A DNA stretch of 64,000 nucleotides from Nocardia rhamnosiphila NBRC 108938 (GCF_000720425.1 NZ_JOAJ01000006.1:186001-250000); one strand, 5' to 3'. Numbered from the stretch's first letter, positions 32,827 to 43,092 are shown. The notes: generated from the letters alone by a model not told the origin. Made by a program: numbers and translations.

Positions 32827-34167
32827 TCAGCGGCTCAGCGCGGGGCGCTTGCTGTCGAACTGCCAGCCGGGGATGAGGTACTGCATGGTCGCCGCGTCAT
32901 TGCGCTCGCCCAGCCCCTCGCGCAGGTAGAGCTCGTGCGCGGCGGCCACCCGCTCCTCGTCGAGATCGATACCGAGGCCCGGGCGCTGTGGGAGAGCCAG
33001 TTCACCGTCGACGATCCGGTAGGGATCCCGGGTGATTCGCTGGCCGTCCTGCCAGATCCAGTGCGTATCGATGGCGGTGATCGCACCGGGCGCCGCCGCC
33101 GCGACATGGGTGAACATGGCCAGCGAGACATCGAAATGGTTGTTCGAATGCGAGCCCCAGGTCAGCCCCCAGGCGTCGCAGAGCTGGGCGACGCGCACCG
33201 ATCCCGCCATGGTCCAGAAATGCGGATCGGCCAGCGGGATATCGACCGCCCCGGTCCGGACGGTGTGCCCCAGTTCGCGCCAATCGGTGGCGATCATATT
33301 GGTCGCCGTCGGCAGGCCGGTGGCCCGTTTGAACTCGGCCATCACCTCCCGGCCGGAGAACGACCCCTCCGGGCCGACCGGGTCCTCGGCATAGGCGAGG
33401 ACATCGGTGAGTTCCCGGCACAGCGGTACCGCTTCGCGCAGTAGCCAGCCACCGTTGGGGTCGAGGGTGATCCGGGCATCCGGGAACTCCTCGGCGAGGG
33501 CGCGCACCGCGACGGCCTCCTCGGGCCCCGGCAGCACACCGCCCTTCAGCTTGAAATCGCGGAAACCGTAGCGTGCGCGCGCGGCCCGGGCCAGGGCCAC
33601 CACCGAATCCGGGGTGAGGGCCTGTTCGTGGCGCAGGCGCATCCACTCGTCGGCGTCCGCGGGTTCGTCGGTACCGGACCTGTAGGGGAGGTCGGTGCGC
33701 GTGCGGTCACCGACGAAGAAGAGATAGCCGAGTGCGGGCACCCGGTCCCGCTGCACGCCCTCGCCGAGCAGGGCCGCGACCGGAACCTCCAGATGCTGCC
33801 CGAGCAGGTCGAGCAGCGCCGATTCGACCGCCGTCACCGCGTGCACCGTGACCCGCAGATCGAAGGTCTGGTTTCCCCGCCCGCCCTCATCGCGGGCGGC
33901 GAAGGTACGCCGGATATCGGTGAGAACGGCGTGGTACTCACCGACGCCGCGGCCGATCACCAGTTCCCGGGCGTCGGTGAGCGTGGTGCGGATCCGCTCG
34001 CCGCCGGGCACCTCGCCGACCCCGGTGCGACCATCCGAATCGGTGAGGATCACCAGGTTGCGGGTGAAGTGGGGGGCGTGCGCGCCGCTGAGGTTGAGCA
34101 GCATGCTGTCGTGGCCGGCAATGGGCACGACGCGCATCTCGGTGACGCGGGGGGTGCGGGTGGTCAT
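32827..34167 (-). CDS. gudD: Glucarate dehydratase
   Basis: Dehydrates D-glucarate (and often L-idarate) to 5-dehydro-4-deoxyglucarate. 446 residues, the same length as E. coli GudD. Enolase-superfamily residues are visible: FKLKGG (KxK base), LDPNGGW and [12 protein letters not shown] (metal ligands), and [10 protein letters not shown] (catalytic His). ATG 34167 overlaps the transporter stop as ATGA. It lies in an operon with the transporter and faces away from the LysR; the downstream pathway enzymes are divergently encoded at 36746-39255. Confidence 0.95.
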   Translation of the reverse strand: MTTRTPRVTEMRVVPIAGHDSMLLNLSGAHAPHFTRNLVILTDSDGRTGVGEVPGGERIRTTLTDARELVIGRGVGEYHAVLTDIRRTFAARDEGGRGNQTFDLRVTVHAVTAVESALLDLLGQHLEVPVAALLGEGVQRDRVPALGYLFFVGDRTRTDLPYRSGTDEPADADEWMRLRHEQALTPDSVVALARAARARYGFRDFKLKGGVLPGPEEAVAVRALAEEFPDARITLDPNGGWLLREAVPLCRELTDVLAYAEDPVGPEGSFSGREVMAEFKRATGLPTATNMIATDWRELGHTVRTGAVDIPLADPHFWTMAGSVRVAQLCDAWGLTWGSHSNNHFDVSLAMFTHVAAAAPGAITAIDTHWIWQDGQRITRDPYRIVDGELALPQRPGLGIDLDEERVAAAHELYLREGLGERNDAATMQYLIPGWQFDSKRPALSR

Positions 34168-35582
34168 GAACGCTTCTCCAGAGTGGTGACTGCGGCGGTG
34201 CCGGCGGGGGCTGGGGTGGCCGCCGGGACCGAACGGGTGCCGGCGGTATCGGTGTCCGCGGTGACCGGCGTGGCGGTGTCGCTGTTCGCTCCGTGCGATC
34301 GGCGGATGAGCAGGACCGAGGCGGCGGCGAGTACGGAGGCGGCGGCGAGGGCGTACAGACCCCAGGTGACCTCACCGGTGGCCGATTTGATCAGGCCGAA
34401 TCCGTACGGGGCCACGAAACCGCCGAGGTTGCCGAGGGAGTTGATGATGGCGATGGCGGGCGCCAGGACCAGCGGATGCAGTCCGGACTGGGGGATGGAC
34501 CAGAACAGCGGGCTGGCGCTCTTGAAGCCCATGGCGGCAACGCACAGGAAGACCAGGGCGAGCCACGGGGACGCGATCGCGGCGAGGTAGGTGCCGACCG
34601 CTGCGGTGAGCAGCGCGATGATGAGTAGGGGCCGGCGGTTGCCGGTGCGGTCGCCGATGCGCGCCGAGGCGTACATGGCGACCACCGCGCAGATCCAGGG
34701 CAGCGAGGAGAGCAGGCCGACGGTTATATCGTTCACGCCGTCGATCCGGCGGATGATCGAGGGCAGCCAGAAAGTGTTCGCGTAGATGGACAGCTGAATG
34801 GCGAAGTAGATCCAGCAGAAGAGCAGCAGCTTCGGATCGAGCAGCATGCGCCACCGGGAGGCCCGATGCGAGACCCCGGAGTTGGCGGCCTTGTCGATCT
34901 CCTCGGCGGAAATGGTGTCGACGAGGGCTTTCTTCTCGCCCGCGGTCAGCCATTTCGCATCCTTGATATGGGAATCGAGGAAGAAGAAGGCGATGACGCC
35001 GACGATCACCGATACCGCGCCCTCGATGCCGAACAGCCATTGCCATCCGTGCAGTCCGAGGGCGTCGTCGAGCGAAAGCAGCGGACCGGACAGCGGTCCG
35101 GAGATGGCCGCGGCCACCGACGATCCGGCGACGAACAGCGCCGTGGCCCGGCCGCGGTGGCTGTTGGGAAGCCATTTGGCCAGGTAGAAAATGACCGCGG
35201 GGAAGAACCCGGCCTCCGCCGCACCGAGCAGGAAGCGCAGTACGTAGAATATGGTCGCGTTCTGGACGAACATCATGGCGGCCGAGACGAGCCCCCAGCT
35301 GACCATGATGCGGGTGAGCCAGATGCGTGCCCCGTACTTTTCCATCATCACATTGCTCGGCAATTCGAACAGTGCGTAGGCGATGAAGAAGACGCCTGCC
35401 CCGAAGCCGTAGGCGGCGGCGCCGATGCCGACGTCGGCCTCCAGGTATTCGCGGGCGTAGCCGATATTCGAGCGGTTGATCTGGTTGCAGATCAACATGA
35501 TGATGAACAGCGGTACGACGCGTCGAAAGAACTTCGACACGGCCATTTCCAGTTCCGCAGTCGGCTGCCGAGTGAACGACAT
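34164..35582 (-). CDS. gudP: MFS glucarate/galactarate-type transporter
   Basis: 472 residues, 12 hydrophobic helices, anion:cation symporter group. [20 protein letters not shown] corresponds to the first periplasmic loop of phthalate/glucarate permeases, and [20 protein letters not shown] is a family hallmark. The C-terminus has an unusual Thr/Ala/Pro-rich tail after the last helix. ATG 35582 follows GAAAGGAGTGG. It precedes gudD with overlapping stop and start, so it should import glucarate into the pathway. Confidence 0.9.
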   Translation of the reverse strand: MSFTRQPTAELEMAVSKFFRRVVPLFIIMLICNQINRSNIGYAREYLEADVGIGAAAYGFGAGVFFIAYALFELPSNVMMEKYGARIWLTRIMVSWGLVSAAMMFVQNATIFYVLRFLLGAAEAGFFPAVIFYLAKWLPNSHRGRATALFVAGSSVAAAISGPLSGPLLSLDDALGLHGWQWLFGIEGAVSVIVGVIAFFFLDSHIKDAKWLTAGEKKALVDTISAEEIDKAANSGVSHRASRWRMLLDPKLLLFCWIYFAIQLSIYANTFWLPSIIRRIDGVNDITVGLLSSLPWICAVVAMYASARIGDRTGNRRPLLIIALLTAAVGTYLAAIASPWLALVFLCVAAMGFKSASPLFWSIPQSGLHPLVLAPAIAIINSLGNLGGFVAPYGFGLIKSATGEVTWGLYALAAASVLAAASVLLIRRSHGANSDTATPVTADTDTAGTRSVPAATPAPAGTAAVTTLEKRS

Positions 35583-35707
35583 CGTCCACTCCTTTCGGTC
35601 GAACCACCACCGCGCTACGCAGTGCCGTGGGAATACGTCTGAGGCCCGGTGACTCGCCTCACAAGCACTGAATGTAAAGACCTCGGGTGATTCCGGTCCA
35701 ACACCAA

Positions 35708-36640
35708 TTACGGATGAATAAATACAGGAAAGGTATCGGAGGCGGCGGGGGTGCTTTCGCCTGCCTCCGTCAATTCCGTCATCAGCCGGGTGAAGGCCGG
35801 GTTCTCGTTGCCGTGGCGCCACACCAGATCCAGCTCCACCTGGGTCCGCACCCCCTCCAGCGGGCGGTAGACCACCTGGTCGAACCGCATACCGGTGGCC
35901 GATTCGGGCACCAGCGCCACGCCCCAGCCCAGATTCACCAGCGCCAGGATGCTGTGGATCTGGGTCATGTACTGCGTGATCACCGGGATCACGGCCGCCG
36001 CGTGCAGCACGGTGGTGATCAGATCGTGGAAGTACCGTGCCTCGACCGGCGCGTGCATCACCATCTCCACGCCGTGCAGTGCGGTCACCGGGATCGGTCC
36101 CGTCTCGGCCGCCAGCGCGTGGTCCGCGGGCAGCGCCGCGATCAGTCCCTCGCGCACGAAGGTGCGGGTCGTCAGGTCCGGCCGGGTGATCGGCGGCCGG
36201 ACCATGCCCAGATCGAGTGCTCCCTCCGAGAGCGCCTCCACCTGGTCCATGGTCACCATTTCGCGCAGTTCCACATCGACATCGGGTAGCGCCGTCCGGG
36301 CCGCGGCGAGCACTCGCGGCAACCCGGAGTGCACGCTCGCCCCGGTGAATCCCAGGCGCAGCACGCCTCCGGTTCCGGCCGAGACCCGGCGCACCGCGAG
36401 GGTGGCCCGCTCGGCCTGCTGGAGCAGCCGCCGGGCGTCGAGGAGGAAGGCGCGACCGGCGCGGGTGAGCTTCACGGTGCGATTGGATCGGTCGAACAGT
36501 TCCGCGCCGACCTCCTTCTCCAGGAGCTGGATCTGCCGGCTCAGTGGCGGCTGCGTCATCCGAAGGCGTTCCGCCGCCCGGCCGAAGTGCAGCTCCTCGG
36601 CCACGGCGACGAAATGGGTGAGCTGGACAAAAGTGAACAT
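35708..36640 (-). CDS. LysR-family regulator of the glucarate genes
   Basis: 310 residues. Winged helix at the N-terminus (FVQLTHFVAVAEELHFGRAA, then TQPPLSRQIQLLE), then an effector domain with LALVNLGWGVALVPES. ATG 36640 is used; the frame stays open upstream but overlaps the divergent gene. It sits between the gudP-gudD operon and the kdgD-aldehyde dehydrogenase operon, with a TGAT-N9-ATCA element in its divergent promoter. The effector is probably glucarate or a pathway intermediate. Confidence 0.9.
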   Translation of the reverse strand: MFTFVQLTHFVAVAEELHFGRAAERLRMTQPPLSRQIQLLEKEVGAELFDRSNRTVKLTRAGRAFLLDARRLLQQAERATLAVRRVSAGTGGVLRLGFTGASVHSGLPRVLAAARTALPDVDVELREMVTMDQVEALSEGALDLGMVRPPITRPDLTTRTFVREGLIAALPADHALAAETGPIPVTALHGVEMVMHAPVEARYFHDLITTVLHAAAVIPVITQYMTQIHSILALVNLGWGVALVPESATGMRFDQVVYRPLEGVRTQVELDLVWRHGNENPAFTRLMTELTEAGESTPAASDTFPVFIHP

Positions 36641-36658
36641 CCGATACCGACCTTGTAT

Positions 36659-36675
36659 TGATAGATATGTAATCA
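36659..36675. promoter_or_regulatory. LysR-type site in the divergent lysR/kdgD promoter
   Basis: TGATAGATATGTAATCA (TGAT-N9-ATCA) lies 18 bp from the lysR start and 70 bp from kdgD, in the only AT-rich part of the intergenic region. It fits an activator site for the kdgD operon and autoregulation. Confidence 0.5.
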
Positions 36676-36745
36676 GTGTTGGACGTGAATCATAGGGCTT
36701 CCTAGGGTGAGGGCAGCAGGTCACCCTCGAACAGGAGCGCACGCC

Positions 36746-37660
36746 ATGACCACTGCCCCTCCCCAGGAAATCGCCCGGAAGCTGGGCTCCGGCCTTCTGT
36801 CCTTCCCGGTCACCCACCTGCGCGCCGACGGCTCGTTCGACGAGGCCGCCTATCGGGACAACATCGCCTGGCTCGGCCAGTACGACGCGTCCGGTCTGTT
36901 CGCCGCGGGCGGCACCGGCGAATTCTTCTCCCTCACCCCGGCCGAGGTCGAACAGGTGGTGACCGCCGCTGTACAAGAGGCGCCGGACGGACTGCCGGTC
37001 ATCGCCCCCGCCGGATACGGCACCGCGACCGCCGTCGAGATGGCGCGCGCCGCGGAGCGCGCCGGCGCGAGCGGCATCCTGCTGCTGCCGCCCTACCTCA
37101 CCGAGGCGAGCCAGGAGGGCCTGGTCGACCATGTGCGTCAGGTCTGCGCAGCCACCGAGCTGGGCGTCGTCATCTACTCGCGCGCCAACGCCGCCTACTC
37201 CGAATCCGCCGTCGCCGAGCTCGCCGAGCGCTGCCCCAACCTGATCGGGTTCAAGGACGGTATCGGCAATATCGAACAGATGACCCGGATCTACGCCGGG
37301 GTCGGCGACCGGCTCATCTACGTCGGCGGCCTGCCCACCGCGGAGATGTTCGCGCTGCCGTACCTGGCGCTGGGCGTGACCACCTATTCCTCGGCGATCT
37401 ACAACTTCGTCCCGGAGTTCGCGCTCGACTTCTACCGCGCCCTGCGCCGCGGCGACACCACCTTCGTGCTGAACGCGCTGAACGAATTCGTGATCCCGTA
37501 CTGCGACCTGCGCAATCGCAAACCCGGCTACGCAGTGAGCATCATCAAGGCGGGGATGAAGGTCATGGGCCGCCCGGCGGGCCCGGTGCGCAGCCCGCTG
37601 ACCGATCTCGACGAGACCGAACTCGCCGAACTGGCCGATCTCGTGAAGAAGGTGAGCTGA
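36746..37660 (+). CDS. kdgD: 5-dehydro-4-deoxyglucarate dehydratase
   Basis: Converts 5-dehydro-4-deoxyglucarate to 2-oxoglutarate semialdehyde, CO2 and water. 304 residues, DHDPS superfamily. The Schiff-base Lys is K170 ([10 protein letters not shown]), Tyr144 is in VVIYSRAN, and [10 protein letters not shown] (55-64) is the carboxylate-binding loop. ATG 36746 follows CAGGAGCGCACGCC. The stop overlaps the next gene by one base (TGATG). Genomic pairing with gudD and the semialdehyde dehydrogenase makes the assignment secure. Confidence 0.94.
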   Translation: MTTAPPQEIARKLGSGLLSFPVTHLRADGSFDEAAYRDNIAWLGQYDASGLFAAGGTGEFFSLTPAEVEQVVTAAVQEAPDGLPVIAPAGYGTATAVEMARAAERAGASGILLLPPYLTEASQEGLVDHVRQVCAATELGVVIYSRANAAYSESAVAELAERCPNLIGFKDGIGNIEQMTRIYAGVGDRLIYVGGLPTAEMFALPYLALGVTTYSSAIYNFVPEFALDFYRALRRGDTTFVLNALNEFVIPYCDLRNRKPGYAVSIIKAGMKVMGRPAGPVRSPLTDLDETELAELADLVKKVS

Positions 37661-39255
37661 TGACCAGTACCGAAACCGAACACCTCACCGGCGCGAACCT
37701 GCTCGGTGGCATCGAAGTTCCCGGCACCACCGGTGCTTTCCGTGCGGTGAACCCGGCGACCGGCGCCACGCTCGAACCGGAGTTCCACGAAGCCGACGCC
37801 GCCACCGTCGCGCGGGCCGCGACCGCGGCATGGTCGGCCTTCGCGGAATATCGCGCCACCGACCTCACCCGGCGCGCCGCGTTCCTGGACGGTATCGCCA
37901 CCGAGATCGAGAACCTCGGGGAGGCCCTGGCGCAGCGGGCGATCGCCGAATCCGGCCTGCCGGAGGCGCGTATCCGCGGCGAGATCGGCCGCACCACCGG
38001 GCAGTTGCGGCTGTTCGCCGAGGTGGTGCGGGAGGGCAGCTGGACCGGCGCCCGTCTCGACCGGCCCGATCCGGCACGGACGCCGCTGCCGAAACCCGAT
38101 CTACGCCAGCGCCGTATCCCGGTGGGACCGGTGGCGGTCTTCGCCGCCAGCAACTTCCCGCTGGCCTTCTCCGTCGCGGGCGGTGACACCGCCTCCGCGC
38201 TCGCGGCGGGCGCCCCGGTGGTCGTCAAGGCGCATCCGTCCCATCCCGGCACCTCCGAACTGGTGGCGCGCGCGGTGCTCGCGGCAGTCCGGGCGCACGA
38301 TCTGCCGGAGGGGACCTTCGCGCTGGTGCACGGTGGTGTGGAAACCGGCCTCGCGCTGGTCCGCGATCCGCATATCCGCGCGGTGGGCTTCACCGGGTCC
38401 CGGCAGGGCGGTCTGGCGCTGGCCGCGGCCGCCGCGGCCCGGCCGGTACCGATCCCGGTGTACGCCGAAATGTCCAGCGTGAACCCGGTGTTCGTGCTGC
38501 CGGACGCGCTGGCCGAACGCGGCGCGAGCCTGGGCGCGGAATTCGTCGCCTCGCTGACCACCGGCGTCGGGCAGTTGTGCACCAGCCCGGGTCTGGTCTT
38601 CCTGGCCGACGGGCCCGGCGCCGACGAATTCGTGGCGGCGGCCACCGAGGCGATCGGTGCGGCCTCCGGTGCGCCCATGCTGAACAAGGGGATCGCGGCG
38701 TCGTTCACCGCCGGTGTCGAGCGCCTGACCGGCGCCGCGGGAGTGCGGCTGGCCGCCACCGGGACCGCGGGCGCGACGAGTTGTTCCGGCGATCCGCATC
38801 TGTTCGTCACCACCGCCGAGCGTTTCCGGGCCGACCGCGCACTCCAGGACGAGGTGTTCGGGCCGAGTTCGATCATCGTGCGCGCCGCCGATACCGCGGA
38901 ACTGCTGGCGCTGGCCGGTGAGCTGGAGGGCCAGCTCACGGCCACCGTGCACGCCACCGCTGCCGACCGGGAGATCGCCCGGCCGCTGCTCGGGGAACTG
39001 GAGCTGATCGCGGGCCGGGTGCTCTTCGACGGCTGGCCCACCGGTGTCGAGGTCGGGCACGCGGTGGTGCACGGCGGTCCCTTCCCGGCGACCACGGCCC
39101 CGGCCACCACCTCGGTGGGGACTCTCGCCATCGAACGTTTTCTGCGTCCGGTGAGTTACCAGAATGTGCCGGAGGAACTGCTTGCCGACGAGATCCGGAC
39201 GGAGAACCCGCTCGGGATCTGGCGTCGGGTGGACGGGACGGTCACGCGGGACTGA
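37660..39255 (+). CDS. 2-oxoglutarate semialdehyde (2,5-dioxovalerate) dehydrogenase
   Basis: Oxidises the kdgD product to 2-oxoglutarate, feeding the TCA cycle. 531 residues. Catalytic Glu270 (VYAEMSSVNPVFV) and Cys307 (VGQLCTSPGL) match the KGSADH branch of the aldehyde dehydrogenase superfamily, as does FAASNFPLAFSVAGGDTASA. It is translationally coupled to kdgD. A candidate hairpin terminator lies about 70 bp past the stop. Confidence 0.92.
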   Translation: MTSTETEHLTGANLLGGIEVPGTTGAFRAVNPATGATLEPEFHEADAATVARAATAAWSAFAEYRATDLTRRAAFLDGIATEIENLGEALAQRAIAESGLPEARIRGEIGRTTGQLRLFAEVVREGSWTGARLDRPDPARTPLPKPDLRQRRIPVGPVAVFAASNFPLAFSVAGGDTASALAAGAPVVVKAHPSHPGTSELVARAVLAAVRAHDLPEGTFALVHGGVETGLALVRDPHIRAVGFTGSRQGGLALAAAAAARPVPIPVYAEMSSVNPVFVLPDALAERGASLGAEFVASLTTGVGQLCTSPGLVFLADGPGADEFVAAATEAIGAASGAPMLNKGIAASFTAGVERLTGAAGVRLAATGTAGATSCSGDPHLFVTTAERFRADRALQDEVFGPSSIIVRAADTAELLALAGELEGQLTATVHATAADREIARPLLGELELIAGRVLFDGWPTGVEVGHAVVHGGPFPATTAPATTSVGTLAIERFLRPVSYQNVPEELLADEIRTENPLGIWRRVDGTVTRD

Positions 39256-39325
39256 TCCCGCGGGTGCCGAGCGGAGTCCGCCCCTCGTTCCCGGATTCGG
39301 GGCGGGTTCTGTACCCGATCGGGGC

Positions 39326-39358
39326 GGACCGGCGGCGCGGGAACACCCGCCCCGGTCC
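39326..39358. terminator. Possible terminator between convergent genes
   Basis: GGACCGG (39326-39332) pairs with CCGGTCC (39352-39358), and GCGGG inside pairs with CCCGC. The stem has an internal loop. It lies between the semialdehyde dehydrogenase and the convergent SDR gene. Confidence 0.45.
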
Positions 39359-39458
39359 ACCTATCGGCTGCGACCGGTGTATGTGAGCGGGCTATCACCG
39401 ACGAGTGCCGCGCCATCCGGGGTGCCGGGTTTCTCGCCGTGCACTCTCGGGCGGAAGC

Positions 39459-40295
39459 TCAATCGAAAGCCGTGGCCCGGGTGACCTTTTCCCATTCCGT
39501 GACCTCGGCGCGCACCGCGTCGAGATGGTTCAGTATCCCGTCCACGGCATCCTCGCCCAGCGGCAGGCGCCGGGGTGTGTGTTCGGCGTCCAGTGCGGCC
39601 CGGATGGCGGCGGCCGCCTTGGCGGGGTCGCCGGGCTGGGCACCGTCGCCGGTCTCCACCATGCGCCGGGTGGCGCCCGCCGTTTCGGCGTAGACCTCGT
39701 TCTCGGCGCTGAAATAGGCCGCTCCGGGCCCGAAGAGCCCGGTGCGGAACGCGCCCGGTTCGACGACCAGAACATCGATCCCGAACGGCGCGACCTCCGC
39801 GGCCAGCGCCTCGGCGAACCCTTCCAGCGCGAATTTGGTGGCGCTGTAGGCGGAGAAGCCCGCGAACGACAGCTGCCCGCCGACGCTGCTCATCATGACG
39901 ATCGCGCCGGACCGCTGGGCGCGCATCTGCGGTAGCACCGCGCGGGTGAGCGCGGCGGGTCCGAAGAAGTGCAGGTCGAACAGGTCGCGCAGTTCGCGGT
40001 CGGTGGTTTCCTCGACCGCGCCCACCTGGGTGCGGCCCGCATTGTTGACCAGCACATCGATCCGGCCGTAGCGGGCGACGATATCGGCGACCGCCGTCTC
40101 GATGCGCTCGGTATCGGTGACATCGAGCGCCAGCGCTTCCACCTGGTCGGGGTGGGCGGCGACGAGGTCGTCGAGGGCGGCGGTGCGGCGTGCCACCGCG
40201 ATGACGGTATCGCCGGCCTCGATCGCCGCCCGGGTGATTGCGCGGCCGAAGCCGCTGCTCGCTCCGGTCACCAGCCAGATCTTCGGATTGCTCAC
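39459..40295 (-). CDS. Short-chain dehydrogenase/reductase
   Basis: 278 residues. The cofactor motif TGASSGFG is at residues 10-17, NNAG follows at the end of strand 4, and the catalytic Ser-Tyr-Lys set is in VMMSSVGGQLSF and AYSATK. The C-terminus beyond 200 is typical of the classical SDR group that acts on hydroxyl/keto compounds. ATG 40295 is used. It is divergent from a LysR gene with an inverted repeat at the LysR start, so it is probably that regulator's target. Confidence 0.92.
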   Translation of the reverse strand: MSNPKIWLVTGASSGFGRAITRAAIEAGDTVIAVARRTAALDDLVAAHPDQVEALALDVTDTERIETAVADIVARYGRIDVLVNNAGRTQVGAVEETTDRELRDLFDLHFFGPAALTRAVLPQMRAQRSGAIVMMSSVGGQLSFAGFSAYSATKFALEGFAEALAAEVAPFGIDVLVVEPGAFRTGLFGPGAAYFSAENEVYAETAGATRRMVETGDGAQPGDPAKAAAAIRAALDAEHTPRRLPLGEDAVDGILNHLDAVRAEVTEWEKVTRATAFD

Positions 40296-40367
40296 TGCGT
40301 TCTCCTCGGTTCGTGTGACGAGAAAGATCTTGATCTCGCGCCGAGATGATGTCCAAGACCGGCTGTG

Positions 40368-40382
40368 ATAACCGTTGGTTAT
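40368..40382. promoter_or_regulatory. LysR autoregulatory site
   Basis: ATAACC-GTT-GGTTAT, perfect 6-bp arms. It overlaps the lysR ATG at 40381 by two bases, the same arrangement as the site at 6740-6755 in front of the other LysR gene. Confidence 0.55.
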
Positions 40383-41307
40383 GGACGTGCACGGACGGGA
40401 CCTGCGCTACTTCGCGGCGGTCGCCGAGCAGCTGAATTTCACCCGCGCCGCCGAGAGCCTGTTCGTCTCCCAGCCCGCGCTGAGCAAGCAGATCCGGGCG
40501 CTCGAACAGCAATTGGGCGCGCCGCTGTTCGATCGGGACGGGCGTTCGGTGCGGCTCACTCCGGTGGGGGAGGCGCTGCTACCGCATGCGCGGCGGCTGC
40601 TGGCCGCGTGGGCTGCGGCGCATATCGATGTGGAAGCCGCCAAGGCCGGCCAACGGGCCACCCTGGCCATCGGCATCAGTACCAGTCCGGGGCGTGGCCT
40701 GCTCCCGGCGGTGCGGGCCCGATTCGCGGCGGCCCATCCCGCCGCCAAACCCGTCCTGCGCCAGATCGGCTGGCTCGATCCGACCGCCGGGCTGGCCGAT
40801 GGATCCACCGATGTGGCGTTCGTCTGGCTGCCGCTGGCCGGTGCCGACCGGTACGAATGGGTGGTGGTGGCGCGCGAACCGCGGGTGGTCGCGCTGCCCG
40901 AATCCCATCGCCTCGCCCGTTGCGACGTCGTGGCATTCGCGGAGCTGCTGGACGAACCGTTCCTGGCACTCCCGGAATCGGCCCGGACGCTGCGGGACTA
41001 TTTCCTCGCCATCGACGAGCGCGGCGGCCGGCCCCCGATCATCGGCGGTGAGATCTCGAGTACCGAGGAGACCTACGAAGCGGTGCGCGGCGGTGACGGG
41101 GTGGTGTTGCTGGCGGCGGGGAACGCGCCGCTGGTCGCCCACGAGGGCGTGGTGGTGCGGCCGGTCCACGGGGTGAGCCCGAGTGAGCTGGCCCTGGCCT
41201 GGCGGCGTGACGATATCCGGCCGTTGGTGCGCGGTTATGTGGAGGCGTGCCGGTCCGCTCTCGCCGGGACGGCCGGGTCCGGTGGATCTGCCTCGGAAAT
41301 AAAGTAG
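40381..41307 (+). CDS. LysR-family transcriptional regulator
   Basis: 308 residues from ATG 40381; a TTG two codons upstream is also in frame. The winged helix reads LRYFAAVAEQLNFTRAAESL, then FVSQPALSKQIRALEQQLG, and the effector domain ends with HGVSPSELALAWRRDD. It resembles the LysR at 6756 in sequence and in gene arrangement (regulator divergent from a single small target with an operator at the start codon). Its last codons overlap a KstR-type operator for the downstream acyl-CoA ligase gene. Confidence 0.9.
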   Translation: MDVHGRDLRYFAAVAEQLNFTRAAESLFVSQPALSKQIRALEQQLGAPLFDRDGRSVRLTPVGEALLPHARRLLAAWAAAHIDVEAAKAGQRATLAIGISTSPGRGLLPAVRARFAAAHPAAKPVLRQIGWLDPTAGLADGSTDVAFVWLPLAGADRYEWVVVAREPRVVALPESHRLARCDVVAFAELLDEPFLALPESARTLRDYFLAIDERGGRPPIIGGEISSTEETYEAVRGGDGVVLLAAGNAPLVAHEGVVVRPVHGVSPSELALAWRRDDIRPLVRGYVEACRSALAGTAGSGGSASEIK

Positions 41308-41318
41308 AACGTGTTATA
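41305..41318. promoter_or_regulatory. KstR-type operator
   Basis: TAGAACGTGTTATA matches the KstR consensus TnnAACnnGTTnnA at every fixed position. It starts inside the lysR stop codon and lies 140 bp upstream of the acyl-CoA ligase gene. KstR represses steroid catabolism genes in mycobacteria and rhodococci until a steroid-CoA ligand binds. Confidence 0.65.
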
Positions 41319-41457
41319 GTTTTCGCGGTTTGCGAGCCCCGTGGGTGGTTCCCGGGCCGCGGCGCCATGTGGCGGTGCCCGCGGCCCGGGGACCGCGCCG
41401 GAGCACCGGTCGATTTCCACTGGGCCGCTCGGACGGGCCGGCCCGAAAGGCAGACGA

Positions 41458-43047
41458 ATGAACACTGAACCGCACGTCGACGACGCCGCCCTGCTGCACC
41501 GCGAGCCGCTGGCGGTGGACCTGCTGGGCAAAGCTCTCGAGCGTTATGCCGACCGCACCGCGGTCCATATCGACGACGCCACCCTGACCTACCGCGACGT
41601 GCGCGATCAGATCAGCCGGTTCGCCCAGGCGCTGGCCTCGGCCGGCCTCGGTGTGGGCTCCCCGGTGGCGGTGCTCTCGGCCAACCGGCCGGAGGTGATC
41701 TTCGCCCAGGGCGCCAACAATGTGAACGGGTCGCGGGCCATGGCGCTGCATCCCATGGGCTCGCTCGACGACCACGCCTACGTCCTCGAGGACGCGGGCG
41801 TGGAAACCCTGATCTACGACCCGAGCGGTTTCGACGAACGTGCCGCGCAGTTGCGGGACAAGGTGCCCGGGCTGCGGAACCTGTTCTCGTTCGGCCCCTC
41901 CGAGGCGGGGACCGACCTCATCGAACTGGCCGCCGGGTTCACCCCCGAGCGGGTGCGCGGTCCGCAGGTGGATCCCAACGCGACCATGAGCCTGGCCTAT
42001 ACCGGCGGCACCACCGGTAAGCCCAAGGGCGTGGAGATGAGCTTCCGCGGCAGCACCACCATGCTGCGCATCCAGATGACCGAATGGGAGTGGCCCGACG
42101 AGGTCCGGTTCCTGGTGTGCACCCCGCTGAGCCACGCGGGCGCCGCGTTCTGGGGTCCCACCGCCCAGCAGGGTGGTTCCATCGTGGTGCTGCCGTATTT
42201 CCACCCGGCCAAGGTGCTCGAGGCGATCGAGAAGTACAAGATCACCGCGACCATGCTGGTGCCCACCATGCTCTACGCACTGCTGGACAGCCCCGACCTC
42301 GACAAGTACGACCTGTCCAGTCTGCAGACGGTGTTCTACGGCGCCTCCGCGATCTCCCCGACCCGGCTGGCCGAGGCCATCGAGAAGTTCGGTCCCATCT
42401 TCTTCCAGTTCTACGGTCAGGCCGAGAGCCCGATGACCATCTCGGTGCTGCGCCGCGGCGACCACGACCTGAACAAGCCGGAGCGACTGGCCAGTTGCGG
42501 CCGTCCGGTGCCGTGGCTGTCGGTGTCGCTGCTCGACGAGAAGGGCAACGAGGTGCCTCAGGGCGAGCCGGGCGAGGTGTGTGTCCGCGGTCCGCTGGTG
42601 ATGAACGGATACCTGAACAAACCCGAACAGACCGCCGAGGCCACCGAATTCGGCTGGCTGCACACCGGTGATATCGCCCGGCAGGACGAGGAGGGTTTCC
42701 TCTACATCGTCGACCGGAAGAAGGACATGATCGTCTCCGGCGGGTTCAATGTGTATCCGCGTGAGGTCGAGGATGTGCTGTCGGCGCATCCGGCGGTGAG
42801 CGCCGCGGCCGTGATCGGTGTGCCGGACGACAAGTGGGGTGAGGCGGTCAAGGCGGTCGTCGTCCTCCGTGACGGGCAGTCGGTGCCGGTCGAGGAACTA
42901 CAGGCGCTGGTGAAGGACCGCAAGGGCGCGGTCTACACCCCGAAGACCGTCGATTTCGCCGAGAGCATTCCGGTCAGCCCGCTCGGTAAACCGGACAAGA
43001 AAGCGCTGCGGGCGCAGTACTGGGGCGAGGGCCGGCAGGTCAACTGA
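41458..43047 (+). CDS. Acyl-CoA ligase (FadD-like)
   Basis: 529 residues. The phosphate loop is YTGGTTGKPKG, the adenylate motif FYGQAESPMT, then GWLHTGDIARQDEEGFLYIV and the catalytic C-terminal Lys in PVSPLGKPDKKALR. This is the long-chain/aromatic acyl-CoA synthetase pattern of actinobacterial FadD proteins. GAAAGG precedes ATG 41458. A KstR-type operator upstream suggests the substrate is a steroid side-chain or ring-derived acid, but general fatty acid activation cannot be excluded. A strong hairpin follows. Confidence 0.9.
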   Translation: MNTEPHVDDAALLHREPLAVDLLGKALERYADRTAVHIDDATLTYRDVRDQISRFAQALASAGLGVGSPVAVLSANRPEVIFAQGANNVNGSRAMALHPMGSLDDHAYVLEDAGVETLIYDPSGFDERAAQLRDKVPGLRNLFSFGPSEAGTDLIELAAGFTPERVRGPQVDPNATMSLAYTGGTTGKPKGVEMSFRGSTTMLRIQMTEWEWPDEVRFLVCTPLSHAGAAFWGPTAQQGGSIVVLPYFHPAKVLEAIEKYKITATMLVPTMLYALLDSPDLDKYDLSSLQTVFYGASAISPTRLAEAIEKFGPIFFQFYGQAESPMTISVLRRGDHDLNKPERLASCGRPVPWLSVSLLDEKGNEVPQGEPGEVCVRGPLVMNGYLNKPEQTAEATEFGWLHTGDIARQDEEGFLYIVDRKKDMIVSGGFNVYPREVEDVLSAHPAVSAAAVIGVPDDKWGEAVKAVVVLRDGQSVPVEELQALVKDRKGAVYTPKTVDFAESIPVSPLGKPDKKALRAQYWGEGRQVN

Positions 43048-43055
43048 GGCCGGTC

Positions 43056-43092
43056 CGCGCGGCCGGCCGGGGAGGCCACGGCCGGCCGCGCG
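43056..43092 (+). terminator. Strong hairpin terminator after the FadD-like gene
   Basis: CGCGCGGCCGGCC (43056-43068) pairs perfectly with GGCCGGCCGCGCG (43080-43092), a 13-bp GC-only stem 9 bp past the stop. Confidence 0.75.
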
